A DNA stretch of 64,000 nucleotides from Sulfobacillus sp. (GTDB lineage Bacteria; Bacillota; Sulfobacillia; Sulfobacillales; Sulfobacillaceae). Of the stretch, positions 24,719 through 32,406 are shown one piece after another. The notes under the pieces are model-generated. The model was not told the DNA's origin and did no database searches. It was given only the letters and a program-made list of their open reading frames with translations. Location: assembly GCA_027309085.1 (NCBI GenBank), contig DAIDDL010000008.1:1-64000 (forward strand). Reading direction: 5' to 3'. Position 1 is the stretch's first letter, and each line of letters opens with the position of its first letter. Position numbers and translations under genes: made by a program.

Positions 24719-24855
24719 TCTGGTGCGCCCGGCGTCAGTGTGCTCTAGGATGACAGTCCTGAGAACCGTTCCAAGTGGTTAAGGGAAGGAAGTCCGGCGT
24801 AAGCCGGACTATACAAAGAAGCAACTGTTCCGTACCCTCAGAGAATGGTTTAGAG

Positions 24856-25090
24856 TCATGGTAACATTCCGGCCCGGAGCATATTGATGGGATGGCCACC
24901 GTCCTTGCCCGTCAACCTTGCATGGGTCCTGGAGAGCATTGCGTGAGAGGTTGCCACTGACTGAGCAAGACGGCGAACATCGTTGGTATTGCTGGTGGTG
25001 GCGGGATTGACGAGCACCACTGCCATCCCCTGACCAGACAGCCATTCCGCTAAATTTCACAAATAAAGGCCGAGCAATTCCCTGCCGACA
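24856..25090 (-). pseudogene. IS110-family transposase remnant
   Basis: A minus-strand frame reads 'NLAEWLSGQGMAVVLVNPA', the hallmark of IS110/IS1111 transposases (LAxxLxxxGxxVxVVNPA), preceded in frame by a TGA and 'RELLGLYL'. It degenerates towards the stop at 24856, where 'LTGKDGGHPINMLRAG' stands in for the DxxDA-type region. Neither N-terminal DEDD residues nor the C-terminal half remain. The rest of 24626-25379 holds no other recognisable gene; overlapping ORFs there are shadows. Confidence 0.55.
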
Positions 25091-25332
25091 GTCAAATTCG
25101 ACAGCGGGTGAGCGGCCTTCCAGTGGTGAACGGTCTGCCGTCGTGCGCAAAGCCTTCGGCATGGGGACACCCGCGCAGGATGCCGGGAGAGCCGCACGCC
25201 TCCTCAGGTGCGGCCTGCTCCCCAAGCAATCTGTGGGCCAGATTGGCCTCCCGCTGATTTAAGCCAGTTGCGGGTTTTCCTTCATACAAAGCGCATCCGA
25301 AGATAGGTACTCAGGATAAAAGCATGGCCCCC

Positions 25333-25354
25333 CTAGCAGACTTGCGGCGTAAAA
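25333..25354. repeat. 22-bp dispersed repeat, copy 2
   Basis: CTAGCAGACTTGCGGCGTAAAA, 20/22 identical to 15455-15476. It lies between an LPEVP gene and the IS110 remnant. Confidence 0.5.
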
Positions 25355-25379
25355 TTCGCCCTCACAGGAATGTCCACAA

Positions 25380-26027
25380 CTATTGCGCTGCCGATCGGTG
25401 ATGCGCATTTCGCCGCAACATCCACAAAGCACCGACTGTCCCCAAAGCCACCAATGGCAACCCAGCTGCCAGTGGCACCTCGGGTAACTGTCCCACCACA
25501 CTTATTGGCGGGGTTTCGTCGTACACGGGAGCGGTGTCGTTTGTCGATGTTGTTAGATACATGTGAAATACCCCAGAATGATGAGGGACCAATTCGATAC
25601 TATATTGATCTCCCAAAGGTCCCAGTTGCGACGTTGGCGATATTGTAAAGGCGTATACAGCTGTAGCACTTTGCGACGGGCCTAGATGGGGATCCGGTGA
25701 GGATACCAAACTCGACGCTGTCACCGTAACAGATTTGTTTGTCGATTTGTTTGTCGAGTTATTGGTGATCTTAATGGTCGGAAGCGCATTGGGGTTACCC
25801 CCAGTTATTGACGGATAGGGAAATTCCCAAGTACCCCCCTTGTTGCCCGTGTCAAGAACAGTAATGGCCACATCCACGGTTGTGTTGGATTTCACCGTCT
25901 GAACCGAATTTATGGACAAACCGGTTACGACAAACTTCGGCGCAGGAGCAGCCAATGCCGTGCCTCCGAGCATGACCATACTGACGGCCATTCCCAATCC
26001 TAACAGCGATCCATACCGCTGTATCAT
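25380..26027 (-). CDS. Secreted protein with LPEVP C-terminal sorting-like tail (protein 2)
   Basis: 215 aa. Signal peptide 'LGLGMAVSMVMLGGTALA'. The mature domain is beta-rich, with an Asn/Thr/Lys-rich stretch ('NNSTNKSTNKS') and the look of an extracellular Ig/CARDB-like domain ('VDVAITVLDTGNKGG'). The tail begins at residue 181 with 'LPEVPLAAGLPLVALGTVG', then hydrophobic residues and 'RRNAHHR'. Only the tail aligns with the 150-aa protein at 20135, which supports the tail being a modular sorting signal. A tandem GAGAC repeat lies upstream at 26128-26145. AGGGGGAT precedes the ATG. Confidence 0.74.
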   Translation of the reverse strand: MIQRYGSLLGLGMAVSMVMLGGTALAAPAPKFVVTGLSINSVQTVKSNTTVDVAITVLDTGNKGGTWEFPYPSITGGNPNALPTIKITNNSTNKSTNKSVTVTASSLVSSPDPHLGPSQSATAVYAFTISPTSQLGPLGDQYSIELVPHHSGVFHMYLTTSTNDTAPVYDETPPISVVGQLPEVPLAAGLPLVALGTVGALWMLRRNAHHRSAAQ

Positions 26028-26127
26028 TTATGCTATCCCCCTATCGTTCTCTGGCAATTTCCATGAATCACAAAGATCGTATCGTAATCGCATTTCCATA
26101 GCAGTCCCGGCTTCGCTATCTAACGGC

Positions 26128-26145
26128 GTCTCGAATATGGTCTCA
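26128..26145 (-). promoter_or_regulatory. Tandem GAGAC repeat upstream of LPEVP protein 2
   Basis: Read towards the gene: TGAGAC-CATATT-CGAGAC (period 12), then GCC, 101-118 nt before the start. The pattern GAGACC-N6-GAGACGSC is shared with the 20712 copy. Confidence 0.55.
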
Positions 26146-26660
26146 CTTTGAAGGGGTCGTAGTGATTCTCATACCAGGTCAGCGCGGCTCCCTCCCGGTG
26201 AAGCGCTGATCGTTCATGAGCTGGCGCACACGCAGGTTTTCTCCGCTTTTTTCCGCAGGGAAAAAATGCCAGAGCCTTCTCAAGGCGACAGGGCATGCGG
26301 AGAATGGCCGCAGGAACAGAAAAGCGCATACCGCCCGGGAGAGGCAGTATCCGTATCCCGGGATCTGATATCACACGCGCCTCCTCCACGAAGCTCAGGT
26401 GATGCTCGCTCCCATGTCTCTACGGGTCTTCGCCCTGTCATTCCTTCGTCCTAACTGTCCATGGCATGGAAGCCGCTCTGGTTTCGGGTCTCATGCCCTG
26501 TGCCTTAAATCTTTCGGGACTCCGCGTGTGTTTGTGGGGGAATTCTAAGAAATATGGCGCACTATGGCACAGCTCTATGAATCCGCCGAATTCTGGGATC
26601 GCCAGCGCCCCCGGCTTGTTGGCGTTTCAAACGGGAGAAATTTTCCGTTTGCCTTTCCCG
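26146..26660. other. Gene-free stretch
   Basis: Short ORFs here have no ribosome binding sites or family resemblance. A small perfect hairpin TTTTTTCC / GGAAAAAA occurs at about 26248-26267. Nothing else was seen. Confidence 0.5.
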
Positions 26661-27437
26661 TCACGGGTTGGAAGGCATGGGGCGCATGGCCGCGGCTAGA
26701 GACACCGCAGCGCTGACGTATCCATCATGACTCTCATTGACCCAGTAGGTATCGGGACCTTGCTGCCAAGATAGGTCAATGGAGTCTTGGCCATTGCCGC
26801 CCGCAGCCCAGTTCAGCACACCGAAGGTGGTAGGGGGGAGGAGTTCCCGGTGCAAGATTTCAGCAATTTGTATGGCTGGAGCTCGCAGCACCGAGGCCGG
26901 AATGCCTGGACTTGCGGACACTTCAATACTCCAGTGGTGCTCTGTCCATGATATGAGCGGCATATTAGCGAAACTGCCGGCGGTAATGCCGTAGCCTAAT
27001 GGGGTGGGGGAACCGGGACCAGGAGTGACGATGACGAGCTGCAACATCTGGCCTGCAGCCTCAACGGCGGATGCATAGTGCTGGCCGCCAAAAGACACGG
27101 CTAGACCGTCTTTGAGCGCTATATCAATGTTATAGCCGCTGCTTCCGGTTTGCGACACCTGCAGCACTCTTTGCACTGGGGAGCCGGTCGGAGCCAGAAT
27201 AGGAAGGGAAGCCAGCGTGAGCTGGTGCATTGCACTGCTTATTGCGGAAGAAAAAACAGCTTGAGATCCCCCGTTGTGGGGATTTGACGGAGAACGGGTC
27301 GCGCTGGGTACTGGCAACCGGGGCGATGACTGGGCCAAGCTCGCTTTGCGGTGATGCTGGCTCGGGGATTGGGCTGCGGTTCCGCAAGCGGTGAGAAGCA
27401 CCGGGAAAACGAGCGCACACCATACGAATTTTTTCAC
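26661..27437 (-). CDS. Lipoprotein of unknown function
   Basis: 258 aa; GTG start with AGGGAGATG upstream. Lipobox 'VLLTAC' near residue 18, followed by a low-complexity linker rich in Ser, His and Pro. The C-terminal domain (about residues 60-258) is beta-rich, with 'SGYNIDIALKDGLAVSFGGQHYA' and 'QQGPDTYWVNESHDGYVSAA'. No family recognised. It marks the end of the surface region; the following 300 nt (27438-27752) hold no gene. Confidence 0.62.
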   Translation of the reverse strand: MKKFVWCALVFPVLLTACGTAAQSPSQHHRKASLAQSSPRLPVPSATRSPSNPHNGGSQAVFSSAISSAMHQLTLASLPILAPTGSPVQRVLQVSQTGSSGYNIDIALKDGLAVSFGGQHYASAVEAAGQMLQLVIVTPGPGSPTPLGYGITAGSFANMPLISWTEHHWSIEVSASPGIPASVLRAPAIQIAEILHRELLPPTTFGVLNWAAGGNGQDSIDLSWQQGPDTYWVNESHDGYVSAAVSLAAAMRPMPSNP

Positions 27438-27752
27438 TGTTTACATCTCCCTTTAGAGAAGCGATTCACCGATATTTGAGGGTAATCATATCACGGGACC
27501 TGAGGGAAAAGGAGACGAATTATGCCGGACAATTTCGGCAGCAGTCTTCTGGTTTCGGGAAGGCCTCTACGCGTTAGCGCTAGCCATAGGGTATCCGCAA
27601 TGCTCCCGCAGCGGATTTTCGAATAGCTTGCACCCAAGTGACTAGGGTTTCAGTGGATGTCGGCGCCATGGGCGGGCATATGTTTTGTAGCAGGATGCTG
27701 TGGAGGCATGATGCTTCGTGCACGGCGCTTGTCGAGACCCCCATCCCGGTTA

Positions 27753-28520
27753 TTACGGTCCTTTGGGGGTGAATGCGGGCAGCCTGACGGCGAATGTGGT
27801 ATTGCTGACGAGCACGGGGGCCGCGTCCACTGTGCCGTGAATTCGCAAGTCGATAGGCATGGACTGCTTGACCGTCACGGTTTGTCCCGTGCCCTTTTTC
27901 GCTTGCGCATAAAACAGTTCTATGGCGTGGAAAGTGGGGAAATGGGCGAACTTATTATTGATCAAGGGGTCCTCCACAATCCATTCGGCGCTTTTGGCCT
28001 CGAGGTGGTACTGCACATGAAAGACTTGGCGGTAGTTTCCCGCCTGCAAATTAATGGCCCAGTCCGAGCCCTTGACGTGTGCAATGGCGATATGCACTGG
28101 GGCGCCTACCGGCAAATTCCGGGCAATGGGCTTCAGGGGCTGGGGAAGCCCTTCGATCCACAGGATCGTCTTGGTTCCGTAGGCGGTCTTTTTTGTCAGC
28201 GTGCCCGCTTGCAGCAGGCTGCGCTGGGGGGCTCCCCCCACTCCCACCCAGACGGCCAATGAGCCGTCCGACACGAGGGTGGGAACGCGCCATGTCGCCT
28301 GTACCGATTCATAGGTTCCCTCCGAATTGACATAACCTGCCCAATTCCGGCTCATTTCGAACGGGCCCCCCGTGGGGGTATTCTGGAGCGTGAAAGGCTG
28401 GGGATCGGGGATAGACACGGGATAGGACTGCGGGCTCAGCCCGGGCCAGTTGATCACCGGATCGGCATTAATGGTTAGAAGACCGAATCCCAGAGCTACA
28501 ATCCAGTACATCGCCCGCAT
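27753..28520 (-). CDS. Secreted peptidase G1 (glutamic peptidase, eqolisin-type)
   Basis: 255 aa from ATG 28520 with AAGGAGGG upstream. N-terminal signal/anchor 'MYWIVALGFGLLTINA'. The G1 fold motifs are in order: 'SRNWAGYV', 'VQATWRVPTL' (candidate catalytic Gln), 'AVWVGVGG', 'WIEGLPQPL', and 'SAEWIVEDPLIN' (candidate catalytic Glu). The family forms beta-sandwich endopeptidases with a Gln/Glu dyad, active at very low pH and known from acidophilic fungi and Alicyclobacillus-type bacteria. An exported acid protease fits an acidophile feeding on cell debris. It is a single gene with no obvious partner. Confidence 0.82.
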   Translation of the reverse strand: MRAMYWIVALGFGLLTINADPVINWPGLSPQSYPVSIPDPQPFTLQNTPTGGPFEMSRNWAGYVNSEGTYESVQATWRVPTLVSDGSLAVWVGVGGAPQRSLLQAGTLTKKTAYGTKTILWIEGLPQPLKPIARNLPVGAPVHIAIAHVKGSDWAINLQAGNYRQVFHVQYHLEAKSAEWIVEDPLINNKFAHFPTFHAIELFYAQAKKGTGQTVTVKQSMPIDLRIHGTVDAAPVLVSNTTFAVRLPAFTPKGP

Positions 28521-28644
28521 AATGCCCTCCTTTCTCCGACCCGCCACCGCAACCGCGCTATCTTCTTAATTAAAGTTTACCCTTGTTTTCACCTAGCGTA
28601 AAACACTGGCCAGACAGTGTTAGAGAATTTGTATGAAAGGAAAG

Positions 28645-28668
28645 CCGGGCCCTATGACAAGGACCCGG
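28645..28668 (-). terminator. Terminator after the permease gene
   Basis: CCGGGCCC / GGACCCGG (one mismatch), 8-nt loop; the minus-strand side continues CTTTCCTTTC. Confidence 0.6.
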
Positions 28669-28700
28669 GAAAGTAGACAAAGAGGATGGAAAGGCTGCCG

Positions 28701-29768
28701 TTACAGCACAAAGTGGCCGATGAGGCCGGTGGCCAGACCGAAGAGCGCGACGGTCACAGCCAGTTTGGCCAGCAAGCTTTTAGGCAGCGCGGTGCTCACC
28801 ATCGCCATGGAGGGCAGGCTGATGGCCGGGAGAGTCATCATCAAAACGGATGCGGGGCCTATGCCCAGACCGTACTGCATCAGCACCTTGACAATTGGCA
28901 CCTCCCCGGCGGTTGGGATCACCATCAGGGTGCCGGCTACAGCGTAGAGGATCCACAGCCACCACATATGCCCGGTGTTGGCGGCGATGGCGGGGAAGAG
29001 CCAGGCGCGGGCCGCGCCCAGAGCCATGACGAGAATAATGTATTCCGGCAGCAGCCGGGTGACGAGTCGCCATAAGGTCTGGAAAAAACGCGTCACAATG
29101 CCGCCGGCGGACGGGTCGGCGGGGGTTTGGGGCAGAGACAATTCTTTGTCGTCCAGTCCCGCAGGCTGCCAGACATCACCCAGTTTGGAGACCAAGAGGA
29201 CGAGAGCCGCTCCCAGCACGATGCGCAGGACCGCCCAGTCCCACCCTAGCACAAATCCCATGAATACGATGGTGGCGGGATTCAATATGGGATTGCCGAC
29301 CCAGTAGGCCAGTACGGCACCGGTCGAGACCTTCTGCCGTTTCAAGTTGACCACAATGGGGGCGGAGCAGCAGGTGCACATCATCGAAGGAATGGCTGCG
29401 AGCCCAGCGATGGTCCGGCTCTTCCACCCGACCCGTCCTAAAACCCGCGCCAGCCAGTCCGGTGGCAACAGGGATTCAATGCCCGACCCGATCACCAGAC
29501 CGGCGATAAGGGCAATCCAGATGTCTTTGAAATAGGACCAGGTATACTCCCATGCCGCCTGCCAGGACGGAGCCGGGGCGTGGGACTGCGATCCGGTGAT
29601 GACGGAGGCGCCGAGAGTATGGTGTGCCGCCACCACAAACACTTTATGGTAGTACGGGTCCCATTTGGCCACATAGACCAGGCCCAGGGCCAGCACGAGA
29701 AACAGCAGCACGGCCCACCGGGGCCAATGGATATGAGGCTGGGACAGTGTGCCAGTTTGCACGGACAT
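28701..29768 (-). CDS. SMCTCC-type permease (DUF318/ArsP-related family)
   Basis: 355 aa from ATG 29768 (GGAGG 7 nt upstream). About nine membrane helices. The signature 'AIPSMMCTCCSAPIVVNLKR' after the second or third helix identifies the UPF0718/DUF318 permease family, which includes organoarsenical exporters (ArsP) and metal-linked transporters. 'GNPILNPATI' is the second typical motif. The substrate cannot be read from sequence. The window also has arsR-arsM, but about 15 kb away, so an arsenic role is only suggestive. A single-gene unit with its own terminator. Confidence 0.8.
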   Translation of the reverse strand: MSVQTGTLSQPHIHWPRWAVLLFLVLALGLVYVAKWDPYYHKVFVVAAHHTLGASVITGSQSHAPAPSWQAAWEYTWSYFKDIWIALIAGLVIGSGIESLLPPDWLARVLGRVGWKSRTIAGLAAIPSMMCTCCSAPIVVNLKRQKVSTGAVLAYWVGNPILNPATIVFMGFVLGWDWAVLRIVLGAALVLLVSKLGDVWQPAGLDDKELSLPQTPADPSAGGIVTRFFQTLWRLVTRLLPEYIILVMALGAARAWLFPAIAANTGHMWWLWILYAVAGTLMVIPTAGEVPIVKVLMQYGLGIGPASVLMMTLPAISLPSMAMVSTALPKSLLAKLAVTVALFGLATGLIGHFVL

Positions 29769-29944
29769 CAGCAATCCTCCTGTTCGCAGCGTAGTGTCTA
29801 AACGTCAAAATGTCAGGAACTGCCATCCATCATACAGTCAGCGGGCGCGGGGCGTGAAAATAAATCCGCACAATAATTGACTGGCAATATAGGCAACTCG
29901 ATGCGGGAGTGGCCCAGAAACTCTGCGGGCAGATGACGGCAGAA

Positions 29945-29967
29945 CCAGAAGCCGTTAAGGCTTCTGG
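29945..29967 (-). terminator. Hairpin terminator after the zinc-ribbon gene
   Basis: CCAGAAGCC / GGCTTCTGG, 9-bp perfect stem, 5-nt loop, 36 nt beyond the stop on the minus strand. Confidence 0.65.
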
Positions 29968-30002
29968 CAGCCATGCGGTGCATTGTCAAAAGGTCGTCAG
30001 TC

Positions 30003-30170
30003 TCAGGACTTTTTTTCTGCAGACACCACAGTCACTTTCATCTCACCAGCATGCTGGATGCGGTCAGATCCGCAGCGGGGACAGACGGTGGCCCGGCTGC
30101 CTTGCGGAAGCAGAAATACCTGGTCGCAGTCAAAGCACTTGTATTCCATTAACGTGATGACATCTCCCAT
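30003..30170 (-). CDS. Small zinc-ribbon protein
   Basis: 55 aa from ATG 30170, preceded by GAGGAGG; the track's earlier start lies upstream of that site. 'YKCFDCDQVF' and 'TVCPRCGSDR' give two CxxC knuckles 18-20 residues apart, a canonical zinc ribbon of the FmdB/rubredoxin-like type. A Glu/Lys-rich C-terminal tail follows. Function unknown; such small ribbons often regulate or bind nucleic acids. Confidence 0.68.
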   Translation of the reverse strand: MGDVITLMEYKCFDCDQVFLLPQGSRATVCPRCGSDRIQHAGEMKVTVVSAEKKS

Positions 30171-30212
30171 AAACTTTTCCTCCTCACATGAATGACCTTC
30201 GTGATACCGCAA

Positions 30213-30734
30213 ACATAACAGACAATTTGTGGATAATGGAAGAGATTTTGGGAAATTTTTTTCTGAGTTTTAGATCCTTGCTTTGTTTGTTAATTATTTC
30301 ACGCGATCTTCTGCCCATGAGCCGCTGGCAGGATGTCGGTTGGCACATGCATATCATAGCTTAGAGGCGGGCAATCGGCCATGGCAAGGCTAAAGTTTTT
30401 TTGCGGCCAGCAAGCTGGTCTTGCGAGTCGCCGTATATCTCCCGGTCATGCATCTGACTGGTAAGCCCCTTTGGCCAAAGAACCGTTCTGCCGCATCTGT
30501 AGTGGGACTTCGGAGTGAAAAATATTGCAGACAGCGAGGGGGAGTGTCCGGTACGGATTTTTAAGAGGCTGCGCCTTCGCCCTTTGCGCCACATAGATTA
30601 TAATGGTGTAAAATAACTAGTTACAATAGTCTATGAAATTCATTTTATTCTTGCTGTGGGGAATGGTAGCGGGCAAGACTGCTGCGGGACAGATGTGAGC
30701 GGGGTACCGCGGTCACAGTCAGGGAGGCATCCAC
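30213..30734. other. Gene-free stretch with the LysR promoter region
   Basis: No convincing ORF. A TATAAT at about 30597-30603 with TTCGCC 17 nt upstream, followed by ATAACTAGTTACAATAG, may be the promoter and LysR site of the downstream gene, but this is weak. Confidence 0.4.
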
Positions 30735-31631
30735 GTGAACGAACAGATCTGGACCACATTCAAGATGGTGGCGGAGGTGGGGTCTATTTCCCAGGCGGCA
30801 CGCGCCCTGAATTTATCCCAATCGGCCGTTAGCCAGCAGATCCAGGTGCTCGAGCAGTCCTACGGCGCTCACCTGTTCGTGCGGACCAGCCAGGGTGTGC
30901 ACCTCACCGAGATGGGGGAAGTGCTGTACCGCTATGTGACTTCCTTGCTGCAATTGATTCACGAATCCCAAAATGCGGTGCAAGAAGTGGCGGACAGCCG
31001 CCCGCAAGTGCTGGCCATCGGTGCGAGTCTGACCATTGCGGAATATCTGCTGCCGGGAATTCTGGCCGAATACTGCCGGGACATGCTGAATGCGCGGTGG
31101 TCGGTGACGATGGCGAATTCGCGGACAGTCTTTGAGCAGGTGCTCAACCACACCTTGGATATTGGATTGATTGAAGCGCCGATGGCGGACCCGCAGGTGG
31201 TGGTGCGGCCATTTTTTGATGACCACCCGGTGGTGATGGTGGCGCGCACGCACCCTTGGGCCCAGCGTGGGGAGGTATCCCTGCGGGAATTCATGGAGGA
31301 GCCGCTGATTTTGCGGGAGCCGGGATCGGGAACCCGCATGGCTTTCGAAGGGGCGTTGGGCCATGCGGGGATCGACCTCAAGCAACTGAACATCCGCTTG
31401 GTGCTGGGCACGACTCACGCGATTAAGCAGATGATGCTGAAGGGTCTTGGCATCAGTGTCCTCTCGCCTCTGACGATCGAGACGCGGGAGGCCGACTTGT
31501 TCTGTGCGGTGCAGGTCGCTGGGTTAAGCCTGTACCGGACGTTTTCCTTGGTCTACCACTCTGGCACCGTGCCGCGCATCGGCGAGCGGTTTGTGCAAAC
31601 TGTCATGAAAGTTTCCGCAGCCACCGCGTAA
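30735..31631 (+). CDS. LysR-family transcriptional regulator
   Basis: 298 aa; the HTH at residues 5-62 is typical: 'FKMVAEVGSISQAARALNLSQSAVSQQIQVLE'. The effector domain follows, with 'REPGSGTRMAFEGAL' and 'LVLGTTHAIKQMMLKGLGISVLS', resembling the CbbR/CysL branch that senses metabolites of carbon fixation or sulfur metabolism. It is isolated: no divergent target gene sits beside it, which is unusual for the family. GGGAGG precedes the start by 9 nt. Confidence 0.85.
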   Translation: MNEQIWTTFKMVAEVGSISQAARALNLSQSAVSQQIQVLEQSYGAHLFVRTSQGVHLTEMGEVLYRYVTSLLQLIHESQNAVQEVADSRPQVLAIGASLTIAEYLLPGILAEYCRDMLNARWSVTMANSRTVFEQVLNHTLDIGLIEAPMADPQVVVRPFFDDHPVVMVARTHPWAQRGEVSLREFMEEPLILREPGSGTRMAFEGALGHAGIDLKQLNIRLVLGTTHAIKQMMLKGLGISVLSPLTIETREADLFCAVQVAGLSLYRTFSLVYHSGTVPRIGERFVQTVMKVSAATA

Positions 31632-31662
31632 AATCCCTGAAAACATCCCCCGCGGAGTTCCT

Positions 31663-32331
31663 TTGTCCAGTACAATAGCCAGTATGGACAAAGCATCCGG
31701 GGGTGGCATTTTGCGAGGTTGGGTCAAGGGGGCTCTCACCATAGGGGGAGGGCTGGCGGGAGCGCTTCTGCTTTATGGCGGCGTGTCTCTGATTTTGCCG
31801 CCAGTGGTGGCGGCGCCTGGACAGGCGGATACAATCTCGACTGTGCGGTCCCGCGGCTCCCACAGGTTGCGCCGTGATAACAGTCCTAAAAGCGTGTCCG
31901 CGATTGCCCCGGTGGGCGCAGACGGGCTGGTGAAAATGGCATACGCGGGCAGCGTCTGGCAAAATGCTCTGGCGCGGGCCAAGGCACTTGGCATACACAT
32001 GCTGCTGCCCAACTCGGCTTACCCGCACACGGTATTGGAAGAAAGTTATATTGAAGGGTCCGTGCTGGATTTGGAATTCAGCGACATGCTGGCCGTGGAA
32101 TCCAATACCCCCATCTCCCCCACATATAAACCGGCCGCCTCCGTGAACGTCAGCCTGGCCGATGGGGTGCCAGCCCAGTGGCTGCTGATTTACGGACTCG
32201 GGGGACCGGCTTACCGGCTAGACTTTCAACAAGACGGCACGTACGTGCGCCTACAGCTGTTTCACAGTTATATTCCTGCGTCTGCTGCTGCCAATGAGAC
32301 CATTGCCAGCGAGTTTTCCCCTGTTTCTTGA
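31663..32331 (+). CDS. Membrane-anchored protein of unknown function
   Basis: 222 aa from TTG 31663 (GGAG 4-5 nt upstream); ATG 31684 is an alternative. One N-terminal membrane helix ('GGGLAGALLLYGGVSLILP') and an outside domain with 'MLLPNSAYPHTVLEESYIEG' and 'LLIYGLGGPAYRLDFQQ', a pattern reminiscent of DUF4367-like domains of secreted stress proteins. Its stop overlaps a TTGACA. It could share transcription with the LysR gene (31 nt gap). Function not known. Confidence 0.55.
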   Translation: MSSTIASMDKASGGGILRGWVKGALTIGGGLAGALLLYGGVSLILPPVVAAPGQADTISTVRSRGSHRLRRDNSPKSVSAIAPVGADGLVKMAYAGSVWQNALARAKALGIHMLLPNSAYPHTVLEESYIEGSVLDLEFSDMLAVESNTPISPTYKPAASVNVSLADGVPAQWLLIYGLGGPAYRLDFQQDGTYVRLQLFHSYIPASAAANETIASEFSPVS

Positions 32332-32337
32332 CAAATC

Positions 32338-32379
32338 TTGCATACAGCTATCCGGGAGATGTACACTACAAATTGTAGT
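32338..32379 (+). promoter_or_regulatory. Promoter with BlaI/MecI-type operator
   Basis: TTGCAT-N18-TACACT is a plausible -35/-10. The near-perfect palindrome ACTACAA-A-TTGTAGT (32365-32379), with the TACA/TGTA half-sites typical of BlaI/MecI/CopY repressors, overlaps the -10 end. A blaI-blaR1 pair lies 1 to 2 kb downstream, so repression by that BlaI is likely. Confidence 0.68.
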
Positions 32380-32406
32380 TTAATTAAACCTTAGGAGGCT
32401 TGCTGC

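Noticed and set aside
30361-30594. 77-aa minus-strand ORF
   Set aside because: Overlaps the LysR promoter region, no ribosome binding site, no family resemblance.
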